Part shown: positions 34,478 through 45,074 of the stretch, piece by piece
Layout of the letters: every line of letters starts with the position of its first letter
How positions within the stretch are numbered: the first letter of the stretch is position 1
Assembly (NCBI RefSeq): GCF_002999335.1
Contig: NW_020312159.1
Coordinates: forward strand, 124,001 to 188,000
DNA length: 64,000 nucleotides
Reading direction: 5' to 3'
Origin: Cyclospora cayetanensis
Lineage: Eukaryota > Apicomplexa > Conoidasida > Eucoccidiorida > Eimeriidae
Notes under the pieces: generated by a model
What the model was told of the DNA's origin: nothing
Seen by the model: the letters and a program-made list of their open reading frames with translations, nothing else
The model's database searches: none
Translations under genes and position numbers: made by a program

Positions 34478-35293
34478 CTAGACGTTGCTGTTTGATCCTG
34501 GCGGGGGATCCAAGTGCTCGGAGCCGGCACTGAAGGTCTCGGCACTTGGTGTAACACATGGCTTGGCAGACAATTCTTCTCTACTACTGCTGCTGCTGAC
34601 GGATGGTGTGCTTATCGGTTCCGGGGGAGGGAGGAAGGGCTTTGTGATATGAGGATCATCGAAATCTTTCTTGAGCACCTGGGAATCCTCGAGTAGCAGT
34701 TCGGCGTCCAAGTTTGATTGTAGATCCGACAAGACCCCAACATAGCAGGTTGTTATGATGCATGAGAGGAGCAAGACTACACAAATAACATCTACCGCTG
34801 CCTCGTGCCATGGTGGACAGTGCAGCAGAAAAACCAGATCGTGCACCCCTAGCTTGGTTATTTCATGGGATTCGCTCCCCCCCAGAATTGCTTCTGGTGA
34901 GTCTGGTCTGGATGCATGGAAGGAACTCGGATCAGGGGCGTGCACGGGGGGTCTAGCGGTGCAGGACTGCGGGGTCCCCCAGTATGCCCTTAACATATGT
35001 ACCGACAAGATAATGGCCACCTGGAGGGCCAATATATTTTCCACAATAAAAACCACCATGGTAGCGCGAATGGCAGGCTCGTTTCGACCCCAAACTCCGA
35101 AGAGGCCCGCTGCTGCTGTGCTACAGCAGGCAACCCCAAAGATGATGCAGCAGAAGACAAAGAGTCTGCCTGTCGTGCTAGTGGCACTCACGTTAAAGCC
35201 AACCCAGAGCATCAGCCCTCCATAAAGAGCAGGAAGCATATACATGAAGGTGGCGCACCACAGCCTTCCCCACTGATTCGTGAGGTCACCCAT
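34478..35293 (-). CDS. Four-transmembrane (tetraspan) membrane protein, unknown function
   Basis: A single-exon frame of 271 aa from the ATG at 35293 (MGDLTNQWGRLWC). An in-frame ATG lies 29 codons upstream at 35380, but that leader is less convincing. Four hydrophobic segments are seen: near residues 13-36 (FMYMLPALYGGLMLWVGF), 45-70 (FVFCCIIFGVACC), 77-100 (VVFIVENILALQVAIIL) and 160-185 (DVICVVLLLSCIITT). A ~60-residue loop lies between TM3 and TM4. The C-terminal ~80 residues are hydrophilic and Ser/Pro-rich. The TM spacing is like tetraspanins, but the CCG motif and the cysteine pattern of their large loop are not present, so I leave it unassigned. No polyQ runs and no introns, unlike its neighbours. 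Confidence 0.6.
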   Translation of the reverse strand: MGDLTNQWGRLWCATFMYMLPALYGGLMLWVGFNVSATSTTGRLFVFCCIIFGVACCSTAAAGLFGVWGRNEPAIRATMVVFIVENILALQVAIILSVHMLRAYWGTPQSCTARPPVHAPDPSSFHASRPDSPEAILGGSESHEITKLGVHDLVFLLHCPPWHEAAVDVICVVLLLSCIITTCYVGVLSDLQSNLDAELLLEDSQVLKKDFDDPHITKPFLPPPEPISTPSVSSSSSREELSAKPCVTPSAETFSAGSEHLDPPPGSNSNV

Positions 35294-36606
35294 CTCCGTG
35301 CGTGTCCCCGTCAGCTGAAGATGAGGCGTAAAGGGACACACGAGAAGTGGGGAGAAAGACGCACTTAAAAGGCACTCCACACACCCAGAATAGTACTTTT
35401 GACCCTAAAGGCTGTAGTGGGCTCTCGTGGAGTGCATGAGAACGAAATAACAGAGTTCAGAAAATCCCTCGGCGCCGGAGTGGGAGGTCCAAGGCTCCGA
35501 CGACTGGAAGGGCAGGGTTCGAAATAGGCTGAATCCCCCTATGAGCTGAAAGTATTCAGGAAATTTTATATTAGTGAGCAAAAGAAAGGCACTGCAACAA
35601 GCCTAGGCGGGTGCAGCAACGAACAAAAAGAGGACCAGCAGGCCTTGCAAACCAGTGGCGCTCCAGTGACCTCTGGCAAGAGAAAGAGAAAGGCAAATAC
35701 AACCGTATTATCTAGTGTTAGAAATATAAAGAGTCGAATTCCTCTGTAGATCAGCTATAATTGCAGCACGAGGGTCGCATCCGGCGGCAAGACACAGCCA
35801 CGGAGCATCTCCGGACTCGCAGGGCACCAGACACCTCAGTGGTAGAGTGCCGAGGTAGCAGCGAAGTGTGCGTCCACTAGCATTCATACGGGGTGCGGTG
35901 GTTTCAAAGATTGTTCTGATATGCCTTTCCACTGTATGCTACCCATTAAGATAGTGCTGCGTGCGCAGGGCTCCGTATGTGAATAATGCGCACAGAGGTC
36001 ACTGGCGCAATGCACGAGCAAATGCCAGGTAGTATGACACAAGCCTCAAGACTCTGACACCTTCACTCCATCCCTCCTTGCCTCTTTTCATCCTCTTTTT
36101 AGCTTTTAGTGTATCCTCTGGCTGTAGCAAGCTAGCGAAAGTGAGGAAAAGCAAGGAACGACCCCCACGCCACGGGTAAGACCAGGCAGAAGACACTTCG
36201 GAAAGCAGAGCTTCCCACTTTTTTGCGGCCTCGAGGTCGTCCGTCTAAATCTAGTAGCCGTTAGATGGCTCCTAAACATCATACACATCGGGAAGGGCTG
36301 TATAAATTTGTAGAAAACAACCGTGCAGCAACGAAACGCTTCACCCTCTCACTAAGGTCCACGAGAGATGTGCATCGGGCAGACAGGACTTTCGAGTGCC
36401 TCTTCACGCCTCTCTGATAGATCGCACATACCATGCTCCCTAAAGAGTAACAAGTGTTTAAGCAGCGGACGACGCGCCACCGAACGCCGTTCACTAACCA
36501 CGGGAGGCACCTGAGTTTTTACAACCCATCGCTCATTAGGCCACCCACCACAGGTTTCGCGGTGCATAAGAAAGGACGCAGAGTAAAAAAATAACGTTCT
36601 TGTTGG
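35294..36606. other. Intergenic region, nothing recognised
   Basis: Short open frames only, low repeat content. It would contain the promoter of the four-TM gene and the 3' end of DCTN4. Confidence 0.5.
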
Positions 36607-39428
36607 CTAGATGGTTTCAGTGCGTTTCACGCTCGAGGAGGCTGCCTGCCGAGCTCCTGTTCCCATTATGCCCACATACTGCAGCCTAAAGATGGGCGCA
36701 GAATCCTTCTTGCCCGAGAAGATTTCTGCAGCAAATGGTAGCACTGCAACTGTGTCGCTACAGTTGGGGTGTACGCTGACCTCAAGCCTGAGCAAGGCAC
36801 TGTTGCCCCACTGAGCGAGGACGGCGTCTCCGGTGCCGGTGAGAGCCTCATCCAGCCCATCCGGGGGTTTCTCTGAGGCCTCCCCCTGAGCGCCCCCAAG
36901 CTCATCTAGAAGCTCGTCATAGGCACCAAGCTCGACCGTTAAGCTTCCATTCCAGTCTAGATTCCACCAGGCGTCTCGTTTTCCTGCCTGCCCCTCTGTC
37001 TCGCCTCCCTGCAGCTGTTGCTTTTGCGGCAGTTGTTTGCCGCGCTGCATGTAGCCCTTGGTAGCGGATATGAGAGTGACAGTAACGGGGGAGTCTGCAC
37101 AGCTGGTGAGGGCAAGGAGCACCACTCCCTTCTCTCCCTGCAGCAGATGGCCTACATCGCCTACCACTCTGCAGTCGATGGAGGGCAGCAGCAAAGCGGC
37201 CGAATGATTTATTCTAAATGGCGGCACAGCCTCTGGACTAAGCTGAGGCTTGACTATAATGCGCTCACAATCGCAGCAGCGCTTGGTGCAGCGTGGCAAG
37301 AGCAAGCGCCTCTTCAGGGGCAGAAAAGAACTGCCCGCCGCGGCAGCGGCAAATGCCTCGGGAGCCTGTAGCAGCTCCTGCAGCCCTACTCTATCGTGCA
37401 TGCGTAGGCAGCGAGCTGCAGTAAAGACACGGCTTGTACTGTATACGGGAGTTATGTCTGGGTGTCCTGTATCTATCAGCAGCTGTTCTGCATGCAGAGG
37501 TTCCGTGTATGCGGGGTAACGCCTCATATCTTCTGCGGCAGAGAGCGAGTAGGTGGCAGACGCGTCTTCTGCCGCCGCTTCCTTTGCATCTTCTGCTCGA
37601 ACGCGCTCAGCAGCAGCAGCAGCGGCTGCAAGAGTGTTTTTCACGCTGCATTGCAAGTGCTGGCCCTCCGCGATGGCAGCAAGTGGCACCTGGGGAGGGG
37701 CAAAGGCCCACCGCGAGGGTCTTCTGTACGTCCAGATATTCATCTCTCTGAGTTGTTTTTCCCCTTGTGCTTCCGTTTCTTGAGCGTCCTTAAGCCTCCA
37801 AGGGGCTGCTGCTGCTGCTGCTGCTGCTGTTACTGGAAGCGCCGCAGGTTCCCTGCTGTGCGGATTGGCTGCAGCGGCAATAAGCGCAGCGACAGCATGG
37901 CTCTTGACGGTTTGCTGCAGCTGCCTCCTTCTTTCCTTCTCGAAAGCATTGTGCTGCAAGACTTCCATCAGTTCTTCGAAGACGATGACGCCGAGGCCCT
38001 CTCTTTGGTGCTGGGAAGCCAGTAAGGGGAGCACTGCAGGTATGGAAGACGCAATGTCTGCCGCCTCGGAAGTCCAACTGCAGTGGGCACAGGAGTAAAA
38101 GTAGAGATGCGCCCTGCTGCAGTACGCTGCTCGTGCAGGCGCAGGAATAGGATCTTCCCCTCCAGCAGTTGCCCCTTCGGCGTCATCAGCTGCATCTCCA
38201 TCAAGGCTGGGAACAGATAAAAGACTGTCGCAGCGCTGTGGGGCGACAAAACTGGCGAAGCACCCCGCTTCCTCCAGTTGCTCTGTGACCTCCCCAGCGT
38301 CTCCTTCGCATGCAGCAATAACGAAGCGCTCACCCTCCCGAGCAGCAGCCGCTGCCGCTGCTTCTCCTCCTCCCGCTGCTTGCGTCTCCAACGTCCGATC
38401 GCAGTCCGAGGCAGCAGCAGCAGCAGCTCTAGCGGCGACCTCCGCCGCTGCAGCCGCAGAGTCGAAGCGCGCAGCAAGAACGGCAGGGTCCTCCACTTCG
38501 TCCTCAGGCTGTGCAAATGGGAACGCTGCCGCGGCTCCAGCTGCACCGTCCAAAGGAGACGCACCGAGATGCCCTCGCCCTTCTTCGTCCTTCCGCCTTC
38601 TAGCGAGCGACAAGGTGTGCAGACACCTCGGGCAGGTAAAGCACTTGCCACAGCGCAAGCCACAAGCGGAGGCCTCTCCAGGCGGGAGAACATCCAAGCA
38701 CCCTGGGCATATGTGGCACTCGACCTCGTCGAAAACCTGCACCGACAGAAGTTGCACTATTGAGCCAAGCTCTCAAGCCTTGGCCCTTCGCAAGGCACGA
38801 GACGTAGATCAATCGAAGGGAGCCACTGCTAAAGGGCAAATACTGCTGGGGGAGTTTCACGTACATCGAGAGGCGACAAAACCTTCCCACATGGCTCACA
38901 CAAGTACAAGTCCTCCAACATGAACAAGCAGCCAGGAGCAGAAGTTGTTGCCTGTGACGTGGCGGGGGTGTCGGCCGCCTCTGAGTCGCACAGCTTCTGC
39001 TGCTCTGAGGCAACGCGAGGATCGAGGAGAGACTGCGAGACAGAAAAAGGCAGAGAAAGTTCCCGTTTATCGTGCATCAAAGACGGCCCTTTGCTGTGAG
39101 TCAGATCCACATGCAGGTAGGCATAAACCCCGTTGGTAGTGGTGCTGCTGCTGGTGCTGCTGCTCCAGTAAATGAGCTTTGAGAGCATCATCTGTTGCTG
39201 CCTCAAGACATCGATGAAATTGAAAGGGGGGAGTGCGGGCACTTCTGCCCAGCCATTCTCCGTAGATACTGCTGCTTGTTGCGCCGTCGTTGCTGATGCT
39301 CCTTCTGCCACAGCTGCAGCGGCAACAGCGTGGCCTTCTGCATCAGCAGGCACCGCTGCTGCTGCTGCTGCTTCCTTGCCAGACGATTGCCGATCCATCA
39401 TCACTGGGGTCGCCGCACGAAAGTTCAT
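36607..39428 (-). CDS. DCTN4: Dynactin subunit 4 (p62), 2 exons
   Basis: Dynactin p62 sits at the pointed end of the dynactin complex, the cofactor of cytoplasmic dynein. Exons 39428-38865 and 38736-36607 join in phase (CTCGAT|GTACGT ... GTGCAG|GTT), about 897 aa. The zinc-binding N-terminal region of the family spans the junction: LEDLYLCEPCGKVLSPLD, then VECHICPGCLDVLP, CGKCFTCPRCLHTLS and later YFYSCAHCSW. A further typical block is KRRLLLPRCTKRCCDCERIIVKP. The C-terminus resembles the beta-rich end of DCTN4 (LLALTSCADSPVTVTLI, LRLEVSVHPNC). Ala-rich runs encoded by GCN/CAG repeats sit between conserved blocks, which explains the extra length over the ~460-aa animal protein. An extra 5' exon is possible: a frame at 39783-40016 ends at a donor (CAG|GTGTGT) that would fit in phase. 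Confidence 0.85.
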
Positions 39429-42400
39429 GCGCGTGCGCTCTGCAGCGCTGCGGGTGATGTGTTGATCTCGACTGTCGTCACGCTTGAGAATGCTACGCCG
39501 ACGAAGGAGCTTCTATTTGAGTGGAGCTAGGAGTTCGCCTGCAGGGGCAGCACGCCTACTGCAGCGGCTGCTGCAAGTGCCGCTGCTTCTAGTCGTCCGG
39601 CAGCAGCAGCAAGGGGTCTGTGAGTCGCTTTGGTCGTGGCTTGCTGAGGCTGTCAATGCTTCTTAGTATGTCGGTTTGTAGCTGAGACCCCCTCGCAGAC
39701 GACGCACACAGGAAAAACGCGGATTTCTAAGGATGAAGGAAGGGAAAATAGACGGCAGATCGATATCTGTGGCCTGAAGATCTCAAAAGAAAGAAATGCC
39801 ACGGAAAGGGGGGGAGAAAGCCTCCGTCACTCTACACACCTGGAGGATAGCACTGCGCCGTGCGGCCTCCTCGGAAGAATTCCTTCTAATGGACAGCGTC
39901 ACTACACTGCCGACCTCGAGGGTGTCTGAGGGAACATTTGGACAGCAGCAACAGCAGCAGGGATTCCGCAACTCCTCCGCGAGTAAACCACTGTTCGGGC
40001 TTGAGGGTATTAGCATGCAGTCGTGAGGCCTTCCTTACTGCCTCATCTAGCGAAGCAGAGCAGCTGCAGAGGAAGGGGTGTGCGCTGCGTCGGACCGGGA
40101 ATGAGAGAGCTGGGGATTGAGAAGGACTGCCTGTCTGAAGTGAGGAGCGTGATGAGTCCGCTGTCGCTGAAACCTCCAACCGTCAATCGCGTGCATGCGG
40201 GGGGTCTGCTTCCACACCGGAAGTCGCAGCTGCTGGACGCTGTCGTGTGGCCGTTGGTCAAAGGGATACTGGAGGGGAGCCCACCGCTGCCGAAGGGCAT
40301 CCCCGAAATACCTGAAGGCGTCGGGAGCATCCGGAAATCTTGAGCCCTTAGAGCAGCAGCAGCAGCAGCTCGGGAGCTGTGCGGACAGCTGGTGCCGCTG
40401 CAGTGCAGTTCGCCAGCCTTGAGCCTCCTAGCCCCTTCCGGTGCATCACTTGTGCCTCAGAAAACGGGAAGAGGAGGCGCCAGCTGCATGTTCGGCGAAA
40501 AACACAAATGCTGATGCCGTCGGACGCGTTGGCTGCAGCGACTCACAGGACTGTGACACCGACGCTACACGAATGCGAAAGGGACCGACCACGCTCTCAG
40601 AAATGACCTTTCGTGGGTAGCTTTTGCGTTTTGGAAGACATGAGACGCAGCGGAGCTCACCCCAATGCAAGAGGCCGCCTCTTATCTAGCCACTCGTCCT
40701 TACGGCCATCTCAGCATGCAGCCCGTTGTCTGTCGTGTCTTTTCTTTTCAGATGCTATCAATGGGGGAACGCTAATGGAAGTAAATTGGAATTTGTAGAC
40801 TGAAAAAAGCGAGTTGCTGCGATTGGATATCTAAGCGTGGTAGCGCAACTTCCGCAGTTGGACATCCGTGGAATGGCATCTCCTAGGTCTTCACCTCTAA
40901 GAGGCACTGCAGCCCCCAAAGGCCAGTGCATGCGTAATTCTGGGGTGATACAGCCCCCGCTATGAGTCCTAGCTGTCCACGTAGCACCGTGCGGAGCCAA
41001 AGAGACATCTGTTGCAAGAGCACTCCTTCGGTGCTGCCTTATCTAGGGTGAAGGCGAGACTCAGCTGAATGAGGCTTCGGCCTACAGGCTTTATTGTCTT
41101 GCATTGCATTGGTGTGAAAGGCGGAGGCTTCGGGAGGAGAAGGGGAGGGGGGCGCGCAAGGGAAGCCCGAGAGAAAACGAGGGGTAGCAGTTTGTTGCGC
41201 CATGGAACGCCACGCATAGGTGTTATCCGTGAAAGCCGCCAAGCGGCCTGTCCAAATCACCATTATACAGTCTCTCCACATAAAAGTACGCAATTTAGAG
41301 GGATTCTAAGGGGAACAGAGAGCAAGGAAACCACCAGGAGGAATCCTGTGTCTGTCTGCCTGTTTCCTCGAGGCAAATCCTCTGCAGTAATGCCTGAAGC
41401 TCGCACCGCTACCGCCTCCTGCAGCAGTGCATTCTAATGAGCCTGAGGGACAAAAGTTCGGCCATTCTCTATTCCTTGTCCTTTATGGCATTTTGGGCTC
41501 GCATTGCATAGCCCTTTGTGAGCGCTGGAAACCACAAGTCACTCAAGTGGCACACAGGCAGAACGTTCTCAGTGGGAGCTCTTCCGTGGGTAACAAGTAG
41601 CTGCTGGCAACAGCGCTCCCTTCTCCTTGGTGCCCTAGGAGGTAGCTCAGGCGCGTGCCATTCACATCCTTCTACGCCACTACGGGTAAAAAGCACACTG
41701 AGCCTGCGAACCACCACGCGCACACGCCCCTCCAAAGAGGCAAGAGACACCACGAACAAGGTACTTAGGTGCATGGTACAAAGCAGACGACCTTAGCTTT
41801 CAAGAGGGTTAAGCCCCTGTCAATGCAGGAGGCGAGTTGCCGCTGCGGAGGACGAGCACTTGAGGGACAGAAATTACCAGGAGAGCCACTGGTACCTCTA
41901 CAATCGAGCACAATAGGGCAAGGACTCGACCTCCGCATTGGCTTTCAGGTACAGCATTTTTTCTGGGTTGACTTAAATCGCAAAACGGGCAAACCCTGGT
42001 GCGTCCCCCAGTACTAAAGACGTAAATGCGTGTGCTTGGCTTGCTACCAGCTGCAGTAAATTCTAGTGCAAGTGCCTTCCAAGACCTCGCGGTGGCTGGA
42101 AGCCGATGCACGTAGAGGGCAGACGTGCTCCCTCTCTGTGCATTATTTGAACCACAAGCATCGGGCAAACGGCAAACAGGCGAGACGTTCTGATGCTTCA
42201 ACTGCTGGGGGGCTTCGTCGGCTCGCCTGAGTTGACTCTATCCTCAACTTGCATGCTCTGTGCTGAGGGCAAACCTTCATGCACGTAAATTTGCGAACTA
42301 TTTCAAAGTAGGAGGCACGGGGGCCTCTTAAAGAAGTACATCTGAGGTGACTCGTCTCTATCGGCCAAACACATAAAAAGGCCGAGGGCAACAACATGGA

Positions 42401-43068
42401 GGCGTAAGCCCTTGCGATGGCTAATATACTGCTGCTTGGAACCCTCAGGCACGACAGTTCACGAGGCCTCCTCCGATAGGTCTCGTTCTTTCAGTATTTG
42501 CACCACGACTTCCAAACGCACTGCTAATGCATCAGTGGGGTGGTCGGGTGAGACTCGAAATCTATGTCCTCTGACTTCAATTCGCAAACGTGAACGGAAA
42601 GCTTTCCCACTGCAGTTCTGCCAGCCTCTGTGAAGCCTGTAGAGGCCCCCTCCCCACCCCCCACCTCTTCCCAGCACGCATGCTCGGGCCGTCTTCCTAA
42701 TTAAGGTGCGCTGCAAACCTCAGGGTGACTCCCAGTGAGATCGGGAGGGCAGACGGACGTGCAGTGCCACCGATAGCCACCCCCTGCTTTCCTCCCCCTC
42801 CCCCCCTCCTGCGCACACAGCGCGACGTTTTTCTAGGAGAAAGTGAAGTGTGCTCCTAGGGCGTTGCTCAATGGCCCTGATGCTAAGATGCAAAGTCGCT
42901 TCATGTGGCACAGAAAAGGAGGGGAAAGGATGCAGCAGCAGCAGCCACCCGTTTAGGGACTGCAGCAGCCGCAGCAAAAAGGATTGCAAAAACGAGAACT
43001 GGGCGGGCAGCAACAATAGCAGGGCACAGAAAAAGTCATATTTCAAGCTGAGAGAGCTGTCAACCCTC
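39429..43068. other. Intergenic, mostly without recognisable genes
   Basis: From about 39783 to 40330 there are moderately open minus frames (VGSVVTLSIRRNSSEEAARR) that could be 5' exons of DCTN4 or a separate small gene; this is not settled. From 40600 to 42700 the sequence is repeat-poor with no convincing frame. From 42720 to 43068 it becomes Leu/Ser-rich on the minus strand, probably the 3' UTR of the next gene. Confidence 0.45.
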
Positions 43069-43530
43069 CTACAGCTCTCTCAGAGCCACACCAGCAGCAG
43101 GAGTATCGCCATCGCCACTGGCTTGCTCGGACGGCTGAACTGGGAAATCGGCTGGACCCATTGCCGGCGTGGGAGGGCCGCTGTCCGCGTCAAGAGTGAA
43201 GAACTGAAATCCTGTTTCCCTCCCCTTTGCTTCAAGTGCCAGTGGGGCTTGTGGTGGAGGCACGTCTACAACGTATGTGCCTGCAGGCTGCGGGTTGGCT
43301 AATGCCTTGACTCCTGGCGCTGCCACTGGCATGCATGGCAAAGTGTCTCTTGCTGGACGAGCCTCCTCTGGGGGTGCAGGTGGTTGGTGAGACTCTGCAG
43401 AGACAGACGCATACGCCCAAGTTCGCGAGGCACATCTGGTATAACCCCTTAGTCGCGTTCCTACCGCTACGCCGCACTGGTGTACGCAGAAGCTGGCTCT
43501 GCTTACAAGCTACACAGAGGCAGCAGCTAG

Positions 43531-45019
43531 CTAGAGTGCTTGTTGCTCGACGCTATCCGAAAGCAGGAGCCAGCGGCAGACAGCCTTACGGAGGTCGTTG
43601 AGATACGGCGCGGCTTCCTGCTGCACCTGCCTATACACAGCAGCAATCTCCCGAAGAGCCGCAAGAGCTGCTTCCTCTGCTTCATGCTCCGCATCCTCAG
43701 CAGCAGCGAAAGAGGCGGCTGCCTCCGCCGCTGTTGCTGTTGCAGCCCCTGGTGTACGCGAGTGCTGTTGCTGCTTTTGGCGCAGTATGTGCTGCTGCTG
43801 CTGCAGCGCCTGCTGCAGTGTATCCGCATGCGCCTCCAGAAAGGCCTGGGACTCTGCGAATGCGGCGTCTAGCCGCTGCATGCCCTTGAGAAACTGCTTT
43901 CGAACATGATCGAGCTCCTGCTGCTGCTCTTCCCGCTGCAGCTGCAGCGCATAGTCACTCATATCTTCTGCGGCAGCAGCCCCACAGGGGAGCTGCTGCT
44001 GCTGCTGCTGCAACAGGTCCAACGTCCGCATGCACTGACGCAAGGCCCCTGCCTGCTGCTGCACGCGTCCTTTCTCAAAGGCATAGTGTCGGCACACCAG
44101 CGTTTGCAAGGAATCTGTGCAGGCACGCCAACAGCGCAACAACAGAGCGGTAAGCGACAATGCCATAGCACACTACACTCACACTACACTCACACATCCT
44201 CTAGGGCATACGTAAAGATTTCAACGCGTAATACGCAGAGATGCCAAATCACATGTGCAACAGGCCTTCGTGCTCTTACTGCTGCTGCAGCCACCATCGC
44301 CACAGCCCCTACTACTGCCCACGTTTGACGCCAATAACTCACTCTCGATTTCCTTTACATCTGCGTCTGCGACTGCAGCCGCTACCTCTGCTCCCTCCAG
44401 CTGCGCTGCTGCTGCCTCTGCCGCTGCCTGTTGAAAGAGCAACAAGCTGTCCCTCGCAGTCTCCCACTGCTGCTGCTGCTGCAGCAGCCTCCTTTCGAGC
44501 CGCCTGCTGCTGCTCTGCTGCCGCTGAACATCCACATGAAGCTCTTCCTCCGCCGCATGCGCACTGCGCAAGCCTTCTTTAACGCGCTCTATCTGCCATC
44601 AACAGACACACCACGCCAAAATGCAGCAGTGTTTGCGGAACCCCTCCGCGCAGCATGCGTAGGTACAAGGAGCAACAGCACATAGGCCTCGCCAGACGGG
44701 AGTGCAACATGCCAAGAATAGTTCTCCCCTGCCTCTCCAAAAAGGCTCCCGCCCGTGGCAGCAGATGAACATACGTCTGCCAGACAGTTCTCCAACTGAC
44801 GCTCCAGGGAGCGACGCCTCTCCTCCAGTTGCTGAAGTGCCTTCTGCGCTTCAGAACGTCGGCACTCCAGTGAGACAGCTCGGGTAGCGAGACCCTCTGC
44901 AGAATTTTCCATGTGTCTCTGCAGCAATCAGCAGCCAACACACCATGGAAGTAACTCGCACACGCTAACCGCTCAGCACGGAATAAACGGTGCCGCGGGG
45001 CAAGAATGCGTTTTCTCGA

Positions 45020-45074
<55 letters not shown>

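Noticed and set aside
35505..35530. GGGTTCGAAAT, which resembles a tRNA B box
   Set aside because: No matching A box or acceptor stem can be drawn around it.
37968..38693. 241-codon minus frame overlapping DCTN4
   Set aside because: Out of frame with DCTN4, whose frame contains the Cys-rich family motifs; composition Arg/Leu/Ser-rich as in other shadows.
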